This document shows positions 13,048 to 27,045 of a DNA stretch of 64,000 nt, one piece after another. Below the pieces are notes generated by a model. The model did no database searches, was not told the origin of the DNA, and worked only from the letters and a program-made list of their open reading frames with translations. Numbering within the stretch: position 1 is the stretch's first letter; every line of letters begins with the position of its first letter. The position numbers and the translations under genes were made by a program. Source of the stretch: Brienomyrus brachyistius (lineage: Eukaryota; Chordata; Actinopteri; Osteoglossiformes; Mormyridae); the NCBI RefSeq assembly GCF_023856365.1, contig NC_064542.1:23716127-23780126 (forward strand), given 5' to 3'.

Positions 13048-14248
13048 ACAATCCCAAGTTTATGCATTATAAGCAAAAATCATATACGGAGAGCATACAA
13101 GAAGCCAAGATGAAGTACGTCTGGAATGGAGTTTATCTCCGTTCTCTTACATCCCCGCAAAGACTACACTATTGTCTCTTTCTTTCCCTTAAAACTTGAA
13201 TGACACAGAATTTTCACATTTTGTATGTTTAAAATTGAGCGCAAAGCCTAAGTTTGGAATAATGATGGTGAAACATTTGTCACATTGCAGGAATGCTAAC
13301 AGAAAAACTTTTGTGATAATTCTAATAATGAATTCTGTGATTTCCTGCCTAGAGCCTATTTCTAATCACAATGCCTGAATGTTGCAAAATTAAACTTGCT
13401 CAAAGAACTACAATCATAACTGCATTTACATGTTAAACTTCTAATTCTTTCTGAAAAAACAATGCACCTTTAAATGAAACAGTACTCATATGGGAAGACT
13501 TATTTCCCTTAAGACATACAAACTAATGAAAGCAAGACCTTATGTTTATCAAGAAGCCAAAATCTGGTCGATGTCTTTAAATGAGCACCTACTTCATTCA
13601 GTTGTACTTAAGGGAAGATTTGTAGTTTCTTGAATAAATAGAACATAATGAAAAGAGAAAGTCATAGTAAGACCAAGACAAAGACCAACTGCACTGCTGA
13701 ACAGGGCCAGACTGCTGGCATGGATATGATATAATAATGAGCAGAAAAGCAAAACATAAAGATTGACTTTGAGGGAAAAAATGTAACATTGGGGTCAGTC
13801 TAAGTGCTTAAAATCTAAACTGTGGGAAGACTTGTTTTATTTCATGCGATAATACTAATGTACAATCCACTTTCATCCATTTTACAACTTATGTTTGACA
13901 TTTAGAGACTACGGGGAGTAAGAAGGGAAAACAATCCACATAACTGAGCATGCAAATTTGATTTATAGAGGCAGTGGAGTTGCAGTGACATGTGCATGCA
14001 GTGCAGCTTTGCGGTGATATGGCCAGCTCCATTTTGTTTTGCTGCAGCCGTTTCCATGGATTCCATGATGAGATTTATCTCTCACTGGATCACTCTCCAC
14101 ACTCGCTATTACCCTCCTTCTCTGCGTTTCTCCCTCATTTCAAAATGCATTCAGACAGTAATTTACGTTAAAATAAATATGTGGGGTCTTATTATGCTTT
14201 AAATTAAACAAAGTAAAGACTTTCAATGATTCGTACAGAGCAAAATCA

Positions 14249-14608
<360 letters not shown>

Positions 14609-16145
14609 TCAGATACCAGCTGCTCTGCCACTGCAATCTGCATTTGACATCATCGCCGATTTTTTTTTCTTTTAATTGGAAGACACTTCAGAAATACGAC
14701 AAAAACAATTCAAAAGTGAGCCAAATTATGCAGGAATGTAATCTTATATTGAAAATTTCTCAGCGGATAATGCAGCAAGAGGCTTATGTTTTTTAATTAT
14801 TTATACTATATTGCACATGGTGTAGGAGAAAATGATCTTGGTACAAAGGCAAACCATTAGGGTTAATCTGCATGTGCTGCTTATTCATCTCGCCAGACCG
14901 TCATTCACTGACAGCACATTGGAAGCTGTGCACAGATGCTGGCGTGACACTGCATTTAAGCTTCAATGGGTTAGGATGCCCCTGCGTTGCTTCTACCTTT
15001 GATGTCCCACCCCCCAAAAAAAAAATCACTTTTCAAGCTATTTTAGAATGACAGTGTGAGTAACAAAGGCCTTTACCCCTCAGATGAAATCCTTAAGTTT
15101 AGTAAGATAAAGGAGAGGAGAATGGGATTGCAGCATCTGAGATACTGGCTTGGCGATGAACGGTAAGAGAATCATGGGCTTTAACTCGAGGATGGAGGCT
15201 CTGTACTGCACTCAGCCTTGAAAAGTGAGGCGATCGCTGCCGTTCTCCAATAGAGAGATGTCTGCCGGGCTCAGAAACCCATATTGTATTCAGGTTGCCA
15301 TGGTTACCCGGGAGAACGAAAAAAAAATCCAAATCCTCAAGAACAAACAGCTAATCACAAACAACCCGGGCTGGACGGTGAATCTGCGTCCATCTGTGAG
15401 CGACGTCCCTCATTGCATCCGCTCCTCTCGCTTTTCCTGCAGCTAGTCCAAGCTGCACCAGGGCAGAAGGCTTGTCGTGGAAGTAATAACAGTGTTTATT
15501 TTTGACACGTTGCAGTCTCTTTGCGAATGACTGCGTATCAAAATATTTGCATGAATTTCAAGTGGTGTGGCATCATGGATGGCAATAATGAAGGATTCCG
15601 TCAAACACACTTGTTGCCATTCAGTGTGTAATAAGGAATTTTTTTGTAATGTTTTGGCCTGGTATCTGAGAGGGTACATATAACATGATTCAAAACCCAC
15701 TGTTCTCTTGCAAGAGTAATCCTTCACACTAAGTCACAGCACAAGTGAAGGATGCATGGAGAGAAAACGGGGATGGAAGAGAAAAATGAAGACTCATTTT
15801 ACCAAGAACCCCAAGACATGAAAATAAATAGATACAGATGTAAAGAAAACTGAAAAAGTAGGGAAAGAAGAGAAAAGAGAGACAGATTAGTCATGTCACC
15901 ATCAGCATTATCAGCTGCCTCTTTTGTTGATTCACGTTGTGGGTTACTATGACAACAGTTTCCACATATCCAGGGGAAATATTAGAATAGGTGTTCACAG
16001 CCAAAAGAACCCTTATTTTTGTTTTACCAATATTAGGACAAGGTTGTTAATCAAGATTCCTCTTCACTAGTCTAAGAAGCAAAAACATGATTGAAGAGTT
16101 AAACAATCAGCCTAATTTCCTTCATTTTTCAAGACTTTAGCACTC

Positions 16146-16149
<4 letters not shown>

Positions 16150-16178
<29 letters not shown>
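16150..16178. repeat. (GA)n microsatellite
   Basis: About 14 GA units followed by a short G-rich stretch. Confidence 0.9.
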
Positions 16179-16180
<2 letters not shown>

Positions 16181-16492
16181 GAGAAAGAAAGATTAACACA
16201 TTAAAATACAGTCATCAATTGTTTACTTTGAGGTAGCAAAGTCCTGAAACAATATCAGCAAACCGAATGCAACAGCGCACACAGAGGGTGGAGAAAAGCC
16301 GTACATTCGGTACAACTTAATAAGTGCAAGATAAGAACCGGTCAGCAGATGCTAAGAAGCACTGAGGGCTGGTATGCAGACAGAGAGCATGGGAGACACA
16401 TGGTTAACATACATATATATATACAGGACACAGATATTCTGTGCAACATGCATCAGTAGCCCTCCATTCTATTCTGTCAGCTCATTCATATA

Positions 16493-16495
16493 TAT

Positions 16496-16553
<58 letters not shown>
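16493..16553. repeat. (TA)n microsatellite
   Basis: About 28 TA units with one early interruption. Confidence 0.93.
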
Positions 16554-16556
<3 letters not shown>

Positions 16557-18538
16557 TGCTGTCTTTAAATTTAATTTGCTGTACCTGCAGAATAAAATGG
16601 CAGGACTGGACAGTTACATGAGCACACGCACAAACACAGACACGTCAATGCACACGTGGAACGTTCTCCGACTTCATATGCATGGACACGAATCGAATAA
16701 CCATATTCATGGTAACAAGCAGGGCCGGCTCTGCCTTCCCATTAAGACAGCCCTCATCTGGCAGGAGAGATTCGGCACCAAATGACCCCACCCGCTCGGT
16801 ACCACCTTCCGGAGCTGTCAGCGAAGCCCAGTGGGCAGCCTTTTTGGGCCCCCAAGGAACCCGTCATAAATCTCACCCAAGCATTTTGCATCGTGTCAGC
16901 CCTGTCACTCGAGAGATGCTGGACAACGGGGGAGAAGGATAAAGGCCACCTGCGACGGCCGTGCCGCCGCTTGGTAAGAGCACGTTGGGTGTCAGCCGCC
17001 TTCTCGGAGACGGAAGGGCAGCCCCTCTTCATGACAGAGTTCATGTTTCTGTCCCATCTGTCGTATCCTGAACATACAGATGCTGCCGCGTCATCATCAT
17101 TACCAAAGGTATGTGACAAACACTATATGTGTCTACTCACCTCTCCACACTCCTCACTGCTATTTCACAAATAATACAGAGTTAACGGCTTCCGGACATG
17201 CAGAGATCCATAGTGTCTCTGTGTGGGTGTATGTATATTATAGTTTTTCTTTGGTTTTAATTGGCATATAAGGCATTGATTTGGCAAATTGCTCCAATTT
17301 GTAACAAATGTTCTGTTTTAAATAAAAATCAAGTTTTTGTTTATATAAGAGTAGAATATAGTTCTTTGAAATTAAGTCATTATAAATGTTAAGGTCTCAA
17401 CAGGTATGATTTACTGCAATTGTTGCACAATCAAAGGAGATTATTTTACACTGATGTATAATGTCATATTCTTTCTTCAAATCACGTTTAGATGAAATGA
17501 TTATCTTCTGCATTTCTTTTTTGGTTTTATTTTAGTGGCCCAAAGTGGCATTTTATAAATCGTTGATGATTCTAACATGTGGCCCAATGCTCACAAAATA
17601 TGGCCAAACAGAACACCTGGCCAAATAAAAGTTCTTCATTAAAGGACTAGAGATGTTGCTCTAAGCAAATGTGCTGGGTGTTTTTGACAGTAATGAAAAA
17701 TGGGTTTCCTTTAAAGTGCACTGTTTCATTCTTTGTGTGATTAAACTTTATTATTTGTGAGTAGCACAATACCACAGTTCACCATGTAGGAGAAAATACA
17801 TTAAAGCAGGTGAGTGGAGAGGGGAGAGAAGCGAATGGGTCCCACTCTCTATGCTGCTGGGCGTAACTGGTCATGTGATTTGTGTGTCTAGAATGCGGCC
17901 TGCTGAGAAGGACATTCTGTGCCCATGAAAAGGCACTTAAAGACCAGGTCTATGCTTTCAATGTGCCTACGGTCTACATTCCCAACACTGACCGTTTTCA
18001 AAATCGATACGAATTTCTGAAAGATCTGAGGTGCACTGGCCTTATTATTCATAATGAAGTGCTCAATGGCTGCATTTTTAACCAAGGTCCGGAAACAATG
18101 CCATCGCTACTTTCATGTGATGGTCAAACAGGGATCAGCAGTGCGAGAAACAGGTTCCTGTTTATATATGGCTCAAATGATAAAGTTCAAAACACCCAGG
18201 TGTGACAAGGCCTCCTGTAATGTGATGGCTAAAGGGGAGATGCTCAGGGTGTGGGAGCAATTCAGACCTAAGGCCTCTTAAGTCAAGTATAACACCATGT
18301 GTCCTGAGCGTCAGGCAGGGATCTGAGGCTGGAATTTATCCTCGACCCTGGAGCAGGAGATGCTGATTGCTCTGGCAGATCAGGCATGGGGGTGGGGTTG
18401 TAAGTGAGGAAGGTTGCACCCATAGATTGGGCCCCGTGAATCAGCGAGGTGAGTGGCTGTCACATAGCCATCATTCCTGCCGCACGTTAAACGCGGCTTT
18501 GTGATTTAGCACTGCCGCCTGCCCCAGAGTGGAGACCA

Positions 18539-18557
18539 CCCCCCCCCCCCCCCCCCC
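18539..18557. repeat. Poly(C) run
   Basis: An uninterrupted run of about 19 C. Similar runs lie at 6044-6055, 30244-30257 and 50809-50820, with G at 8338-8360. Confidence 0.9.
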
Positions 18558-21280
18558 AGACACAGATCACCAGTCCATCGTACCGCTGTGCGCCGTACAT
18601 CTGGGCTAGCGGAGGAAGGCGGGGGTGACTCTGGAAGAGGGCCTAACTGGATGAGTGGGGACCGAAATACGATTGGGCTCGCAGACGTTAGCAGAAGATG
18701 AACTGCCAAGGAAGATGAGCTGACAGCACGTCGCTAAGTATATGGGAGGGGTCGTAAGCAAACACGAGGCGCAGGGGCAGACAGCTGCGCTGATTCTAAG
18801 AGAACAGGCAGACACTTTCAAAAGTGCTATAACTAGGGCGAAGTATGCAAACATATTCTCCCTTTATCTGCACTGACTTTTTAAAATGCTCATGCGGTGC
18901 CACTAAGAATGTTTGCCGTCTGTGGTTGAGGACAAAGTTACATTAAGTCCCCAGAAGAGAGCAAATATAGGAGGAGAAGGCAGTATATTTGGTTCAGATG
19001 TTATATTGTTCTTCAGTCATGTCAATCTGTAAACATTCCTTTCTCTGCTTCATAGTATGAACAACCAGCCTCTATAAAACCACCACACTTCCTGTATGAA
19101 TGATTTGTATTAAACATGTAAAGCTTCTTTGAGGCTAAGATAGGAAAATGTGTATAAAAAATCTCTGTTCACTTTCAATGGCCAGTAATACCTCACCAAC
19201 AATTACATACTAATACTTTCCTCAGCTCAACAATACTCACTATATACTGCAAATGACATTACTCTTAAAGCTTTCACATCAACAATTTTCCCATATCATT
19301 GTCTTAAGCATAATCCAAATTGCCTTTATTAATAGCTGAGAATTCATATACAATACTTTTTTTCGGAATCCATTGAATCTACCACCGGGCACAAATGTTC
19401 ATGAATGTGCCACGTCTTACTACATCACATATTGTGTTACTGGGTATGAATTGTTTACTAATTAACTCACACTTTTATTATTCAGTACTTGTATTTATGC
19501 GTGTATACAAGTCATGGTTTGCTACCATGTATTAGGCTGTCACAGAAATGAATTGATAACAGTAATGAAATTGCCCAGAAAACATGGCATAATGACACGT
19601 TACGTCTACGGCTAGCCTGGTGAATGAATATAAAATTATATTTGATCCTGCTAACTTCACAGCAATGCAAAGTGATAGCTAGATGTTTTAGCTTATTACT
19701 GCCTCTAGCTACATACATTGTTCGCTGATTATATTCATAGATGTTTTAATAGGATATTCAGAGGATTCTTTGAGTAAATTGGATATGCTTACTGCCAAAG
19801 AGATCATCGCATGATGCTTTTAACCATAATGCTGAGTACACATGTGTGCCATTTTAATAAGCATGGCTGACAGTTTGATGGACACATTTAAGGTGGAGGG
19901 TAAGTCTCCTCAAAAGAGCCTCGAGCCTCTTTTTTTAAATTGGACAGGAACAGATGTAAGGTCAGGGTCTGCACCGTGACATAGCTCATATTTCCAAATA
20001 ATCAAATGGAGGGTTGTCTGTGGTCAAAGATAATGATGTCATCTGTTCGCTATATTTCCTCAGGTCAAAGCACACAAATATCGTTAAGTCTAACTGCCGT
20101 TAACGCTCTTTCGTTAAAAAGTAGGTCATCTCAATGAAGGTCTGTCGTCTGAAGCTCAGCTGATTGTTATTAAATCTCCAAAGAAAACTGAAGTATGCAT
20201 TCAGTTATTTATTCATTTCCCCCCTTCATTCACATTGATGCGATACGTGGGCAACTCAAAGCTCGGCCATTAAGGAACTGGATTTGTGACCAAATAATTG
20301 AATGATTAATTCCGTGGAACGTATTTTGTGGTTGGTCGATAGAAGGAAATTTTATGACTTATATAACCTGCGTTTTGAACCAACACTTAATCAACACATT
20401 CTTCACTGTGAGAAACATGCTGTATACATAGGTAAGTCCTATGTAGCACCAGAGTAATAGCTGGAATTAATGTCACATTGTCATCTCCAAACTGATGCCA
20501 TTCGAAGTATATTTGAATATAGATGTGGTTTTAGTATTTGGATTTTAGTTATCAGTGGTCTCATCTGAACTCAGAACCAAATAAGGTCATATTTGCATAA
20601 AGAGCTTAAGCTATTAAAACAGTACTGCTTCAACAATTCAACTACAGTCTTTCAAATTATTTAGGTTCTTTGTTATTGGAATAAAAATAATCCATACATC
20701 CACCATCTAACTGATTGTCCTGCTCATTGTCAAGGAGATAAAGGAAAAAAATCTGACTATTTATTCAATTGCATGTCCTCTGTCGCAGTCCCTGTTATCC
20801 TTTTAATACACAAAGTGGGTACTGAAATGCGCTGGCATTCTAAGCAAACTTGTAAAAATGGAAATCTATAGCCTAGACTGAAATATACCACAGAGATCTT
20901 CTAAGAGGTGTCTAAGGATTACATTACAATCACATGTACATATTTTAATAAGAATAATACTGCTAGTCAGCAGTTTCTTTACACTGTAATTGATTTGGAA
21001 ATCTTTCATTGTCTTAGCATAAACAATTGCAATGGCCGATCGTTAGTTTTAGATCTGTATGTGTCTGCTTATTTGGAGATGTTTAAGTCGGATTTCCCTA
21101 CCCTTCTACCTTCTCTGTTGTCCGCTACTTTTAAAGGGCATCTGTATTCAAATGTGCCTAATATTCATTATGACATCCGTACAATACCTTACAATGCTAT
21201 ATCTCTCAGTACTAGTGAATGTTCCACAGATCCATTACCAGCCATTATGCATAAATGTTACATGCGTGACAATGACACTA

Positions 21281-21698
21281 CACTCGATGGCCAGTTTATT
21301 AGGTACACCTGCCTGTTAATGCATACAGGCTGCTCCTCCAAAAAGCAAATCTCTGGCTGCAACTGAATACATACAGCACTCAGACAGGGTCAAGAGGTTC
21401 AGTTACTATTTGCGCATCTCACAAACTGCCATGCTCCTGGGATTTGCCGGGAATGGTGTGACGGACAAACACGCAGCCAGTCAATGCCATTTCTATGGCC
21501 TTGTTAATGAGTGAGGTCAGAGAAGACTGGCCAAACTCATTAAAGCTACCAGGAAGGACACAAGTGCAAAAATAATAAAAAAATAACTCAGAACAACAAG
21601 ACAGCTTCTCTTAACACACAACATTTCTTCCCTTATGCTGGTTCTTGGCTTCTACTCTGTATTAGCTTGGTGTACCTATTAAAATAGCTCGCTATTGC
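21281..21698 (+). mobile_element. Non-autonomous Tc1/mariner-like element
   Basis: It begins after TA with CACTCGATGGCCAGTTTATT and AGGTACACCTGCCTGTTAAT, a fish Tc1-type terminus. The right end GGTGTACCTATTAAAATAG is its decayed inverted copy, before another TA. The interior keeps no transposase frame. It shares the terminus family with 34340-34852. Confidence 0.65.
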
Positions 21699-21778
21699 TA
21701 GGTTATTTCACTTAACCTGACATATATGTAATAGGAGATACCTACATTTTTATAATAATAATAATAATTATTATTATT

Positions 21779-22120
21779 CATCCATTTTCTGTAACTGCTT
21801 ATCCTATTCAGGGTCTCCAGAGCTTATCTTGGAGGCTATGGGCACATGGCAGGGAACATCCCAGGACTGGTCGCTAACGCATCATACATCACACTCACAC
21901 ACCATTCACTCACACAGACACAGCTACAAGCAATTTGGTAACTCCAATTAGCCTCGGCAGTTTTTTTGGACTTTGTGGAGAACCCGGAAGACCCGGAGGA
22001 AACCTCTGACGTCACGAGGAGAACATGCACACGGCACAAACACAGAGTCCTGACAAAGACTTCAACGCAGGTATGAAGCAACAGTGACAACCACTGTACC
22101 ACTGTGCCACTGTGCCGTCC
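21779..22120 (-). mobile_element. tRNA-derived SINE, minus-strand copy
   Basis: Read on the minus strand it matches the copy at 50276-50647: a head with CAGTGG-type box A, a CTCCTCGTGACGTCAGAGGT region, CCAATTAG/CTAATTGG, and the tail ending AGGATAAGCAGTTACAG and AAAATGGATG. The surrounding ATT-rich tracts may be a blurred target duplication. Confidence 0.75.
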
Positions 22121-23045
22121 CTATTACTATTATTATTTTTTATATTTTTAACAGTTTTGTTGACAAAATAGGGTTTGTGTTCTTCCTAAAATTTGACATG
22201 TACAGTGACAGGGCTGTTCATTTTCCATAGCCGATCATATGAAATTTTCACCTAAAATCAGCGGTTGATTATTTAAAAAAATTAACAGTCGCTTATAGTT
22301 GTAGCTTGTGGAGAGATATCTGCAATAAAGAATTTGCTCTATAGAAATATAGTAAGTTTTATTTTATCTATGCCTTTATCACATGATTTCCTGACCAGTT
22401 TCACTGGCTAGGTAGCTACATTTAACGTTATGATTTTTTTAGCTATCAATACTTAACTAGGTTCAACAAATAATTTTTAGTCGATCGAATTTTAGGTAAT
22501 TAGTTTAGCTATGTAAACAATTTCTTCTTGCCCTGTATGGGGTGCCCATTACTTGTGCCACCAAATTATAGCATTATTTTTACTTTGTTTTAGTAAAATC
22601 TCTCCCAGCAACACTAGCAAAGTTCAACAACCCCGAGGGTTTTAAATCGATGTATTATACAAAAGGCTCACACTGAAGACAGCCCTACCTTCTTCTGCAG
22701 CATATGAATGCATTTTTACTTATGCTAGGCAATTGTTTACACCTAGTCGAGCCCGGCTGTAGAGTGTGCATTTTAAGTCTCAGCTCCTTTTGAAACTGTA
22801 CGCAAATTCAAAATGTAAGCTCATTGTAGTTGACCGATGCAGTAAACCTACATTAATGTAAATTTGAGAACCTTTAGATTTATTTTTTGTACAGGTAATG
22901 CTATATATGCCATTGTGTCATACTGTTAAGTCCAGCAATGTTGTGAGGACCTGTTAGATGTTTTTTTTTTTTTTCAAGTACTTAATAATTTGCAGGGAAG
23001 CACATTTTGAATTAGTAATGGGTGATATGGCCAAAATAGCATAAC

Positions 23046-23300
23046 CAGGGTTGCCAGCTCTCACGCATCTGGAGCTACACTCACACTTTCAGGCTCACGC
23101 TCATGCAAGAAATCTTCTGGTAAATCTATATTATTCCATTGAAACCTAAAATTATCTACATCAAAAGCATTGGGGCAGTTTGCAAACCCTACAGACTATT
23201 TAGAAGGTAATAAAACACTAACATGCAAGTCTATGTGTGTGCGGACTAGTCTCAAATTGAAAATCTCACGCCAGCGAGCTGACCAGAGATGGCAACCCTG
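23046..23300. mobile_element. Short hAT-like inverted-repeat element
   Basis: Left end CAGGGTTGCCAGCTCTCACG pairs with right end GAGATGGCAACCCTG. The 255-bp length and non-coding interior suggest a MITE. An 8-bp target duplication is not clear, so the superfamily is tentative. Confidence 0.65.
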
Positions 23301-23551
23301 CATATCACAATATATATCACAACTTCTTTGACTATATGTAGTACTACTAATTAACTGCTAATAACCAAATGCAGGCATCGTGTGATAGTCGCTTGCCGGT
23401 TTGTTACATCGTTATAATAATACTGTTAAGTAGTGCACTTGTAATTTGGCATGCATTGGAAGCTTGTAATGAGCTATTTGCCTCACTTCTACGTAGCTTT
23501 AGAGAAAAATTTCTGCTAAAATAATTTAATGTAAATGTACTGTATTGCTGA

Positions 23552-26193
23552 GTGTTTTCACACCAGCACTTTTTAGTCCGGATAAAACAGAATGTGGTTC
23601 GATTTGCCCCTTGGTGCGATTCATCTGAGTAGGTGTGAACACAGTGATTACACTTGGGTGTGGATCAAAAGAACTGCACCAAGACCCTTGAGAAGAGGCG
23701 GTCTCAGTTCGGTCCGGAACTCTGGAGGGGTTCGTGTGGTGTGAACGTGATATGACCTCAGATCGACCCAGCTTCCCAGTGTACCCCGCCAGTTTGAGCT
23801 ACACGGCTCCGAAATCCTCCCAGTAGCAATGGCCAGGCAGAGAAGAAATGAACTGAGGTCTTACTTGGTCTAGCAGCGAGATACGTTGCCTTCTTGAAAT
23901 CTGGACAGATGAAATCTGTCAGATCTTAAAAAAAACTCAGAGAACTCTTAAGTTTTCAAAATGTTCAGCCTATTGGCCGAAGGAGAGGCTTTTGACTGGT
24001 TGACTGAACAACTTAGTACTTAAAACTGAGAGATGTTCAGCTGCGTAGCCCAGGACACAGGACCTTCTTCCTGTATTTACTGCCTAGCCCAGGACACAGG
24101 ACCTTCTTCCTGTATTTACTGTATAGCCCAGGACACAGGACCTTCTTCCTGTATTTACTGCCTAGCCCAGGACACAGGACCTTCTTCCTGTATTTACTGC
24201 CTAGCCCAGGACACAGGACCTTCTTCCTGTATTTACTGTATAGCCCAGGACACAGGACCTTCTTCCTGTATTTACTGCATAGCCCAGGACACAGGACCTT
24301 CTTCCTGTATTTACTGTATAGCCCAGGACACAGGACCTTCTTCCTGTATTTACTGCATAGCCCAGGACACAGAACCTCCTTCCTGTATTTACTGCATAGC
24401 CCAGGACACAGGACCTCCTTCCTGTATTTACTGCATAGCCCAGGACACAGGACCTCCTTCCTGTATTTACTGCGCAGCCCAGGACACTGGACCTTCTTCC
24501 TGTATTTACTGCCTAGCCCAGGACACAGGACCTTCTTCCTGTATTTATTGCATAGCCCAGGACACAGGACCTTCTTCCTGTATTTACTGCCTAGTCCAGG
24601 ACACAGGACCTTCTTCCTGTATTTACTGCCTAGTCCAGGACACAGGACCTTCTTCCTGTATTTACTGCATAGCCCAGGACACAGGACCTTCTTCCTGTAT
24701 TTACTGTATAGCCCAGGACACAGGACCTTCTTCCTGTATTTACTGCCTAGCCCAGGACACAGGACCTTCTTCCTGTATTTACTGCCTAGCCCAGGACACA
24801 GGACCTTCTTCCTGTATTTACTGCCTAGCCCAGGACACAGGACCTTCTTCCTGTATTTACTGTATAGCCCAGGACACAGGACCTTCTTCCTGTATTTACT
24901 GCCTAGCCCAGGACACAGGACCTTCTTTCTGTATTTACTGTATAGCCCAGGACACAGGACCTTCTTCCTGTATTTACTGCCTAGTCCAGGACACAGGACC
25001 TTCTTCCTGTATTTACTGCCTAGTCCAGGACACAGGACCTTCTTCCTGTATTTACTGCATAGCCCAGGACACATGACCTTCTTCCTGTATTTACTCTATA
25101 GTCCAGGACACAGAACCTTCTTCCTGTATTTACTGTATAGTCCAGGACACAGGACCTTCTTCCTGTATTTACTGCATAGCCCAGGACACAGGACCTCCTT
25201 CCTGTATTTACTGCATAGCCCAGGACACAGGACCTCCTTCCTGTATTTACTGCGCAGCCCAGGACACTGGACCTTCTTCCTGTATTTACTGCCTAGTCCA
25301 GGACACAGGACCTTCTTCCTGTATTTACTGCATAGCCCAGGACACAGGACCTTCTTCCTGTATTTACTGCCTAGTCCAGGACACAGGACCTTCTTCCTGT
25401 ATTTACTGCATAGCCCAGGACACAGGACCTTCTTCCTGTATTTACTGCCTAGTCCAGGACACAGGACCTTCTTCCTGTATTTACTGCATAGCCCAGGACA
25501 CAGGACCTTCTTCCTATATTTACTGTATAGCCCAGGACACAGGACCTTCTTCCTGTATTTACTGCCTAGCCCAGGACACAGGACCTTCTTCCTGTATTTA
25601 CTGTATAGCCCAGGACACAGAACCTTCTTCCTGTATTTACTGCATAGCCCAGGACATAGGACCTTCTTCCTGTATTTACTGCATAGCCCAGGACACAGGA
25701 CCTTCTTCCTGTATTTACTGCATAGCCCAGGACACAGGACCTCCTTCCTGTATTTACTGCACAGCCCAGGACACAGGACCTTCTTCCTGTATTTACTGCG
25801 CAGCCCAGCATAGCCCAGGACACAGGACCTTCTTCCTGTATTTACTGCGCAGCCCAGGACACAGGACCTTCTTCCTGTATTTACTGTATAGCCCAGGACG
25901 CAGGACCTTCTTCCTGTATTTACTGTATAGCCCAGGACACAGGACCTTCTTCCTGTATTTACTGCCTAGCCCAGGACACAGGACCTTCTTCCTGTATTTA
26001 CTTTCTTGCTCCCGCCACAGACACATCTGACCAATAAGCAGAATGAACGTTCTCACGTGGTTTGTAGTGTAGCGCGTTGTTGCTTAGCTTAGATTTCTCT
26101 GTGTGAAAGCAAACTGAATCGAGGTGAAAATGCTACGTTTACAAACACATCAACCAATTCCGACCAGAGAAACGTAACTATGGGTGTGAAAAC
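23552..26193. mobile_element. Inverted-repeat element carrying the 39-bp minisatellite
   Basis: GTGTTTTCACACC (23552-23564) pairs with GGTGTGAAAAC (26183-26193). About 480 bp of left arm and 190 bp of right arm resemble a fish MITE family with GTGTGAAC-type blocks. Between them lies the 24046-26002 array, which makes up three quarters of the length. Exact ends and superfamily are uncertain. Confidence 0.5.
24046..26002. repeat. 39-bp minisatellite, about 50 units
   Basis: The unit is AGCCCAGGACACAGGACCTT then CTTCCTGTATTTACTGCCT, with TGTAT, TGCAT, TGCGC and TAGTCC variants. Since 39 is a multiple of three, a 13-residue repeat (QDTGPSSCIYCLA on the plus strand) stays open for 347 codons and another frame for 421; the open frames end at single variant bases (for example ACATGACC at 25071). 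A distinctive CCTCCTT-CCTCCTT-GCGC-ACACTGG block occurs at 24366-24500 and again 780 bp later, exactly 20 units, showing block duplication. An extra CATAGCCCAG sits at 25808. Confidence 0.97.
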
Positions 26194-26794
26194 TTCCTTA
26201 GTCGCTAGTGGTCTGACTCCTAGACAGCAGGTATATCAGTAATTGCTTTTTGCCTCACTTCTACGTCACTTCAAACAAAAAAATTTGCACTCGTGAAGTT
26301 GTAACCTGTTTAGAAGTGCATTGAAATGTGATATGCAGGGAAATATAACAAAGCTTTCACTTCATTAAGATTTTTTTACTACTCTTTCCACCCTTGGTCT
26401 ATAATTTTTAATGATATAAATTAATGACAGAGTACTGAGATGTTTGGGTTAAAGTACAGATTGAATTAATGATGACTAGTGAGAACTGCTGTTGTCAATG
26501 TCACTGAATCATCTACGCTGATGCGTTTTGACATGGTGTTTAGAGACCTTAAGTGCAGAGTTTCGGTCCATTACAGTAAGGCTCTAGCAACATAATTTCA
26601 CCTAAAATCACAAATATGCTGCAAAATTGTAGGGGTCAAGTGCACATGACAAGTGTTACGGTGGATGCATTTTCTGTTTGTTGACAGGGATTTGCTTTTA
26701 ACTGTGCAGAAAGTGAAAAATGGTGCATACTGCTTAGAGTTGTTTGCGATTTTGCCAAGTTGTGGGGTGAGAGCGTTTTTTAAGTGACCTAGTC

Positions 26795-27045
26795 CAGCGT
26801 TTCTCAAACTACTGCATGGGCCGCAGACCGGTGCCGGTCCGTGAGAGGGTTCCTGCCGGTCCCTGAGAGGGTTCCTGCCGGACCGTGGAGCCTCGCTTCT
26901 GCACCAATCAAAATTCAGTCAGATCAGGTCAGGTATAATAATAATATTATTTTAGGGGGGTTGGGGGCGGTCGTTTCTGCAGGAGCCTGCAGCCCCAAAG
27001 CCTGACATGACTGGTCCCCAGGACAAACAAGTTTGAAAAACGCTG
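26795..27045. mobile_element. hAT-like MITE with 8-bp target duplication
   Basis: Ends CAGCGTTTCTCAAAC and GTTTGAAAAACGCTG are inverted copies with one mismatch. The flanks ACCTAGTC (26787-26794) and ACCTAGCC (27046-27053) match at 7 of 8 bases, the 8-bp duplication expected of hAT. The interior (251 bp in total) has no transposase. A second, broken copy lies at 981. Confidence 0.85.

Noticed and set aside
20908..21366. A 152-codon plus-strand frame
   Set aside because: No recognisable family; its end runs into the terminus of a Tc1-like element, and the composition matches surrounding intron.
24033..25813. Open frames of 345-421 codons on both strands with 13-residue repeats
   Set aside because: They result from a 39-bp minisatellite with a unit length divisible by three; both strands are equally open.
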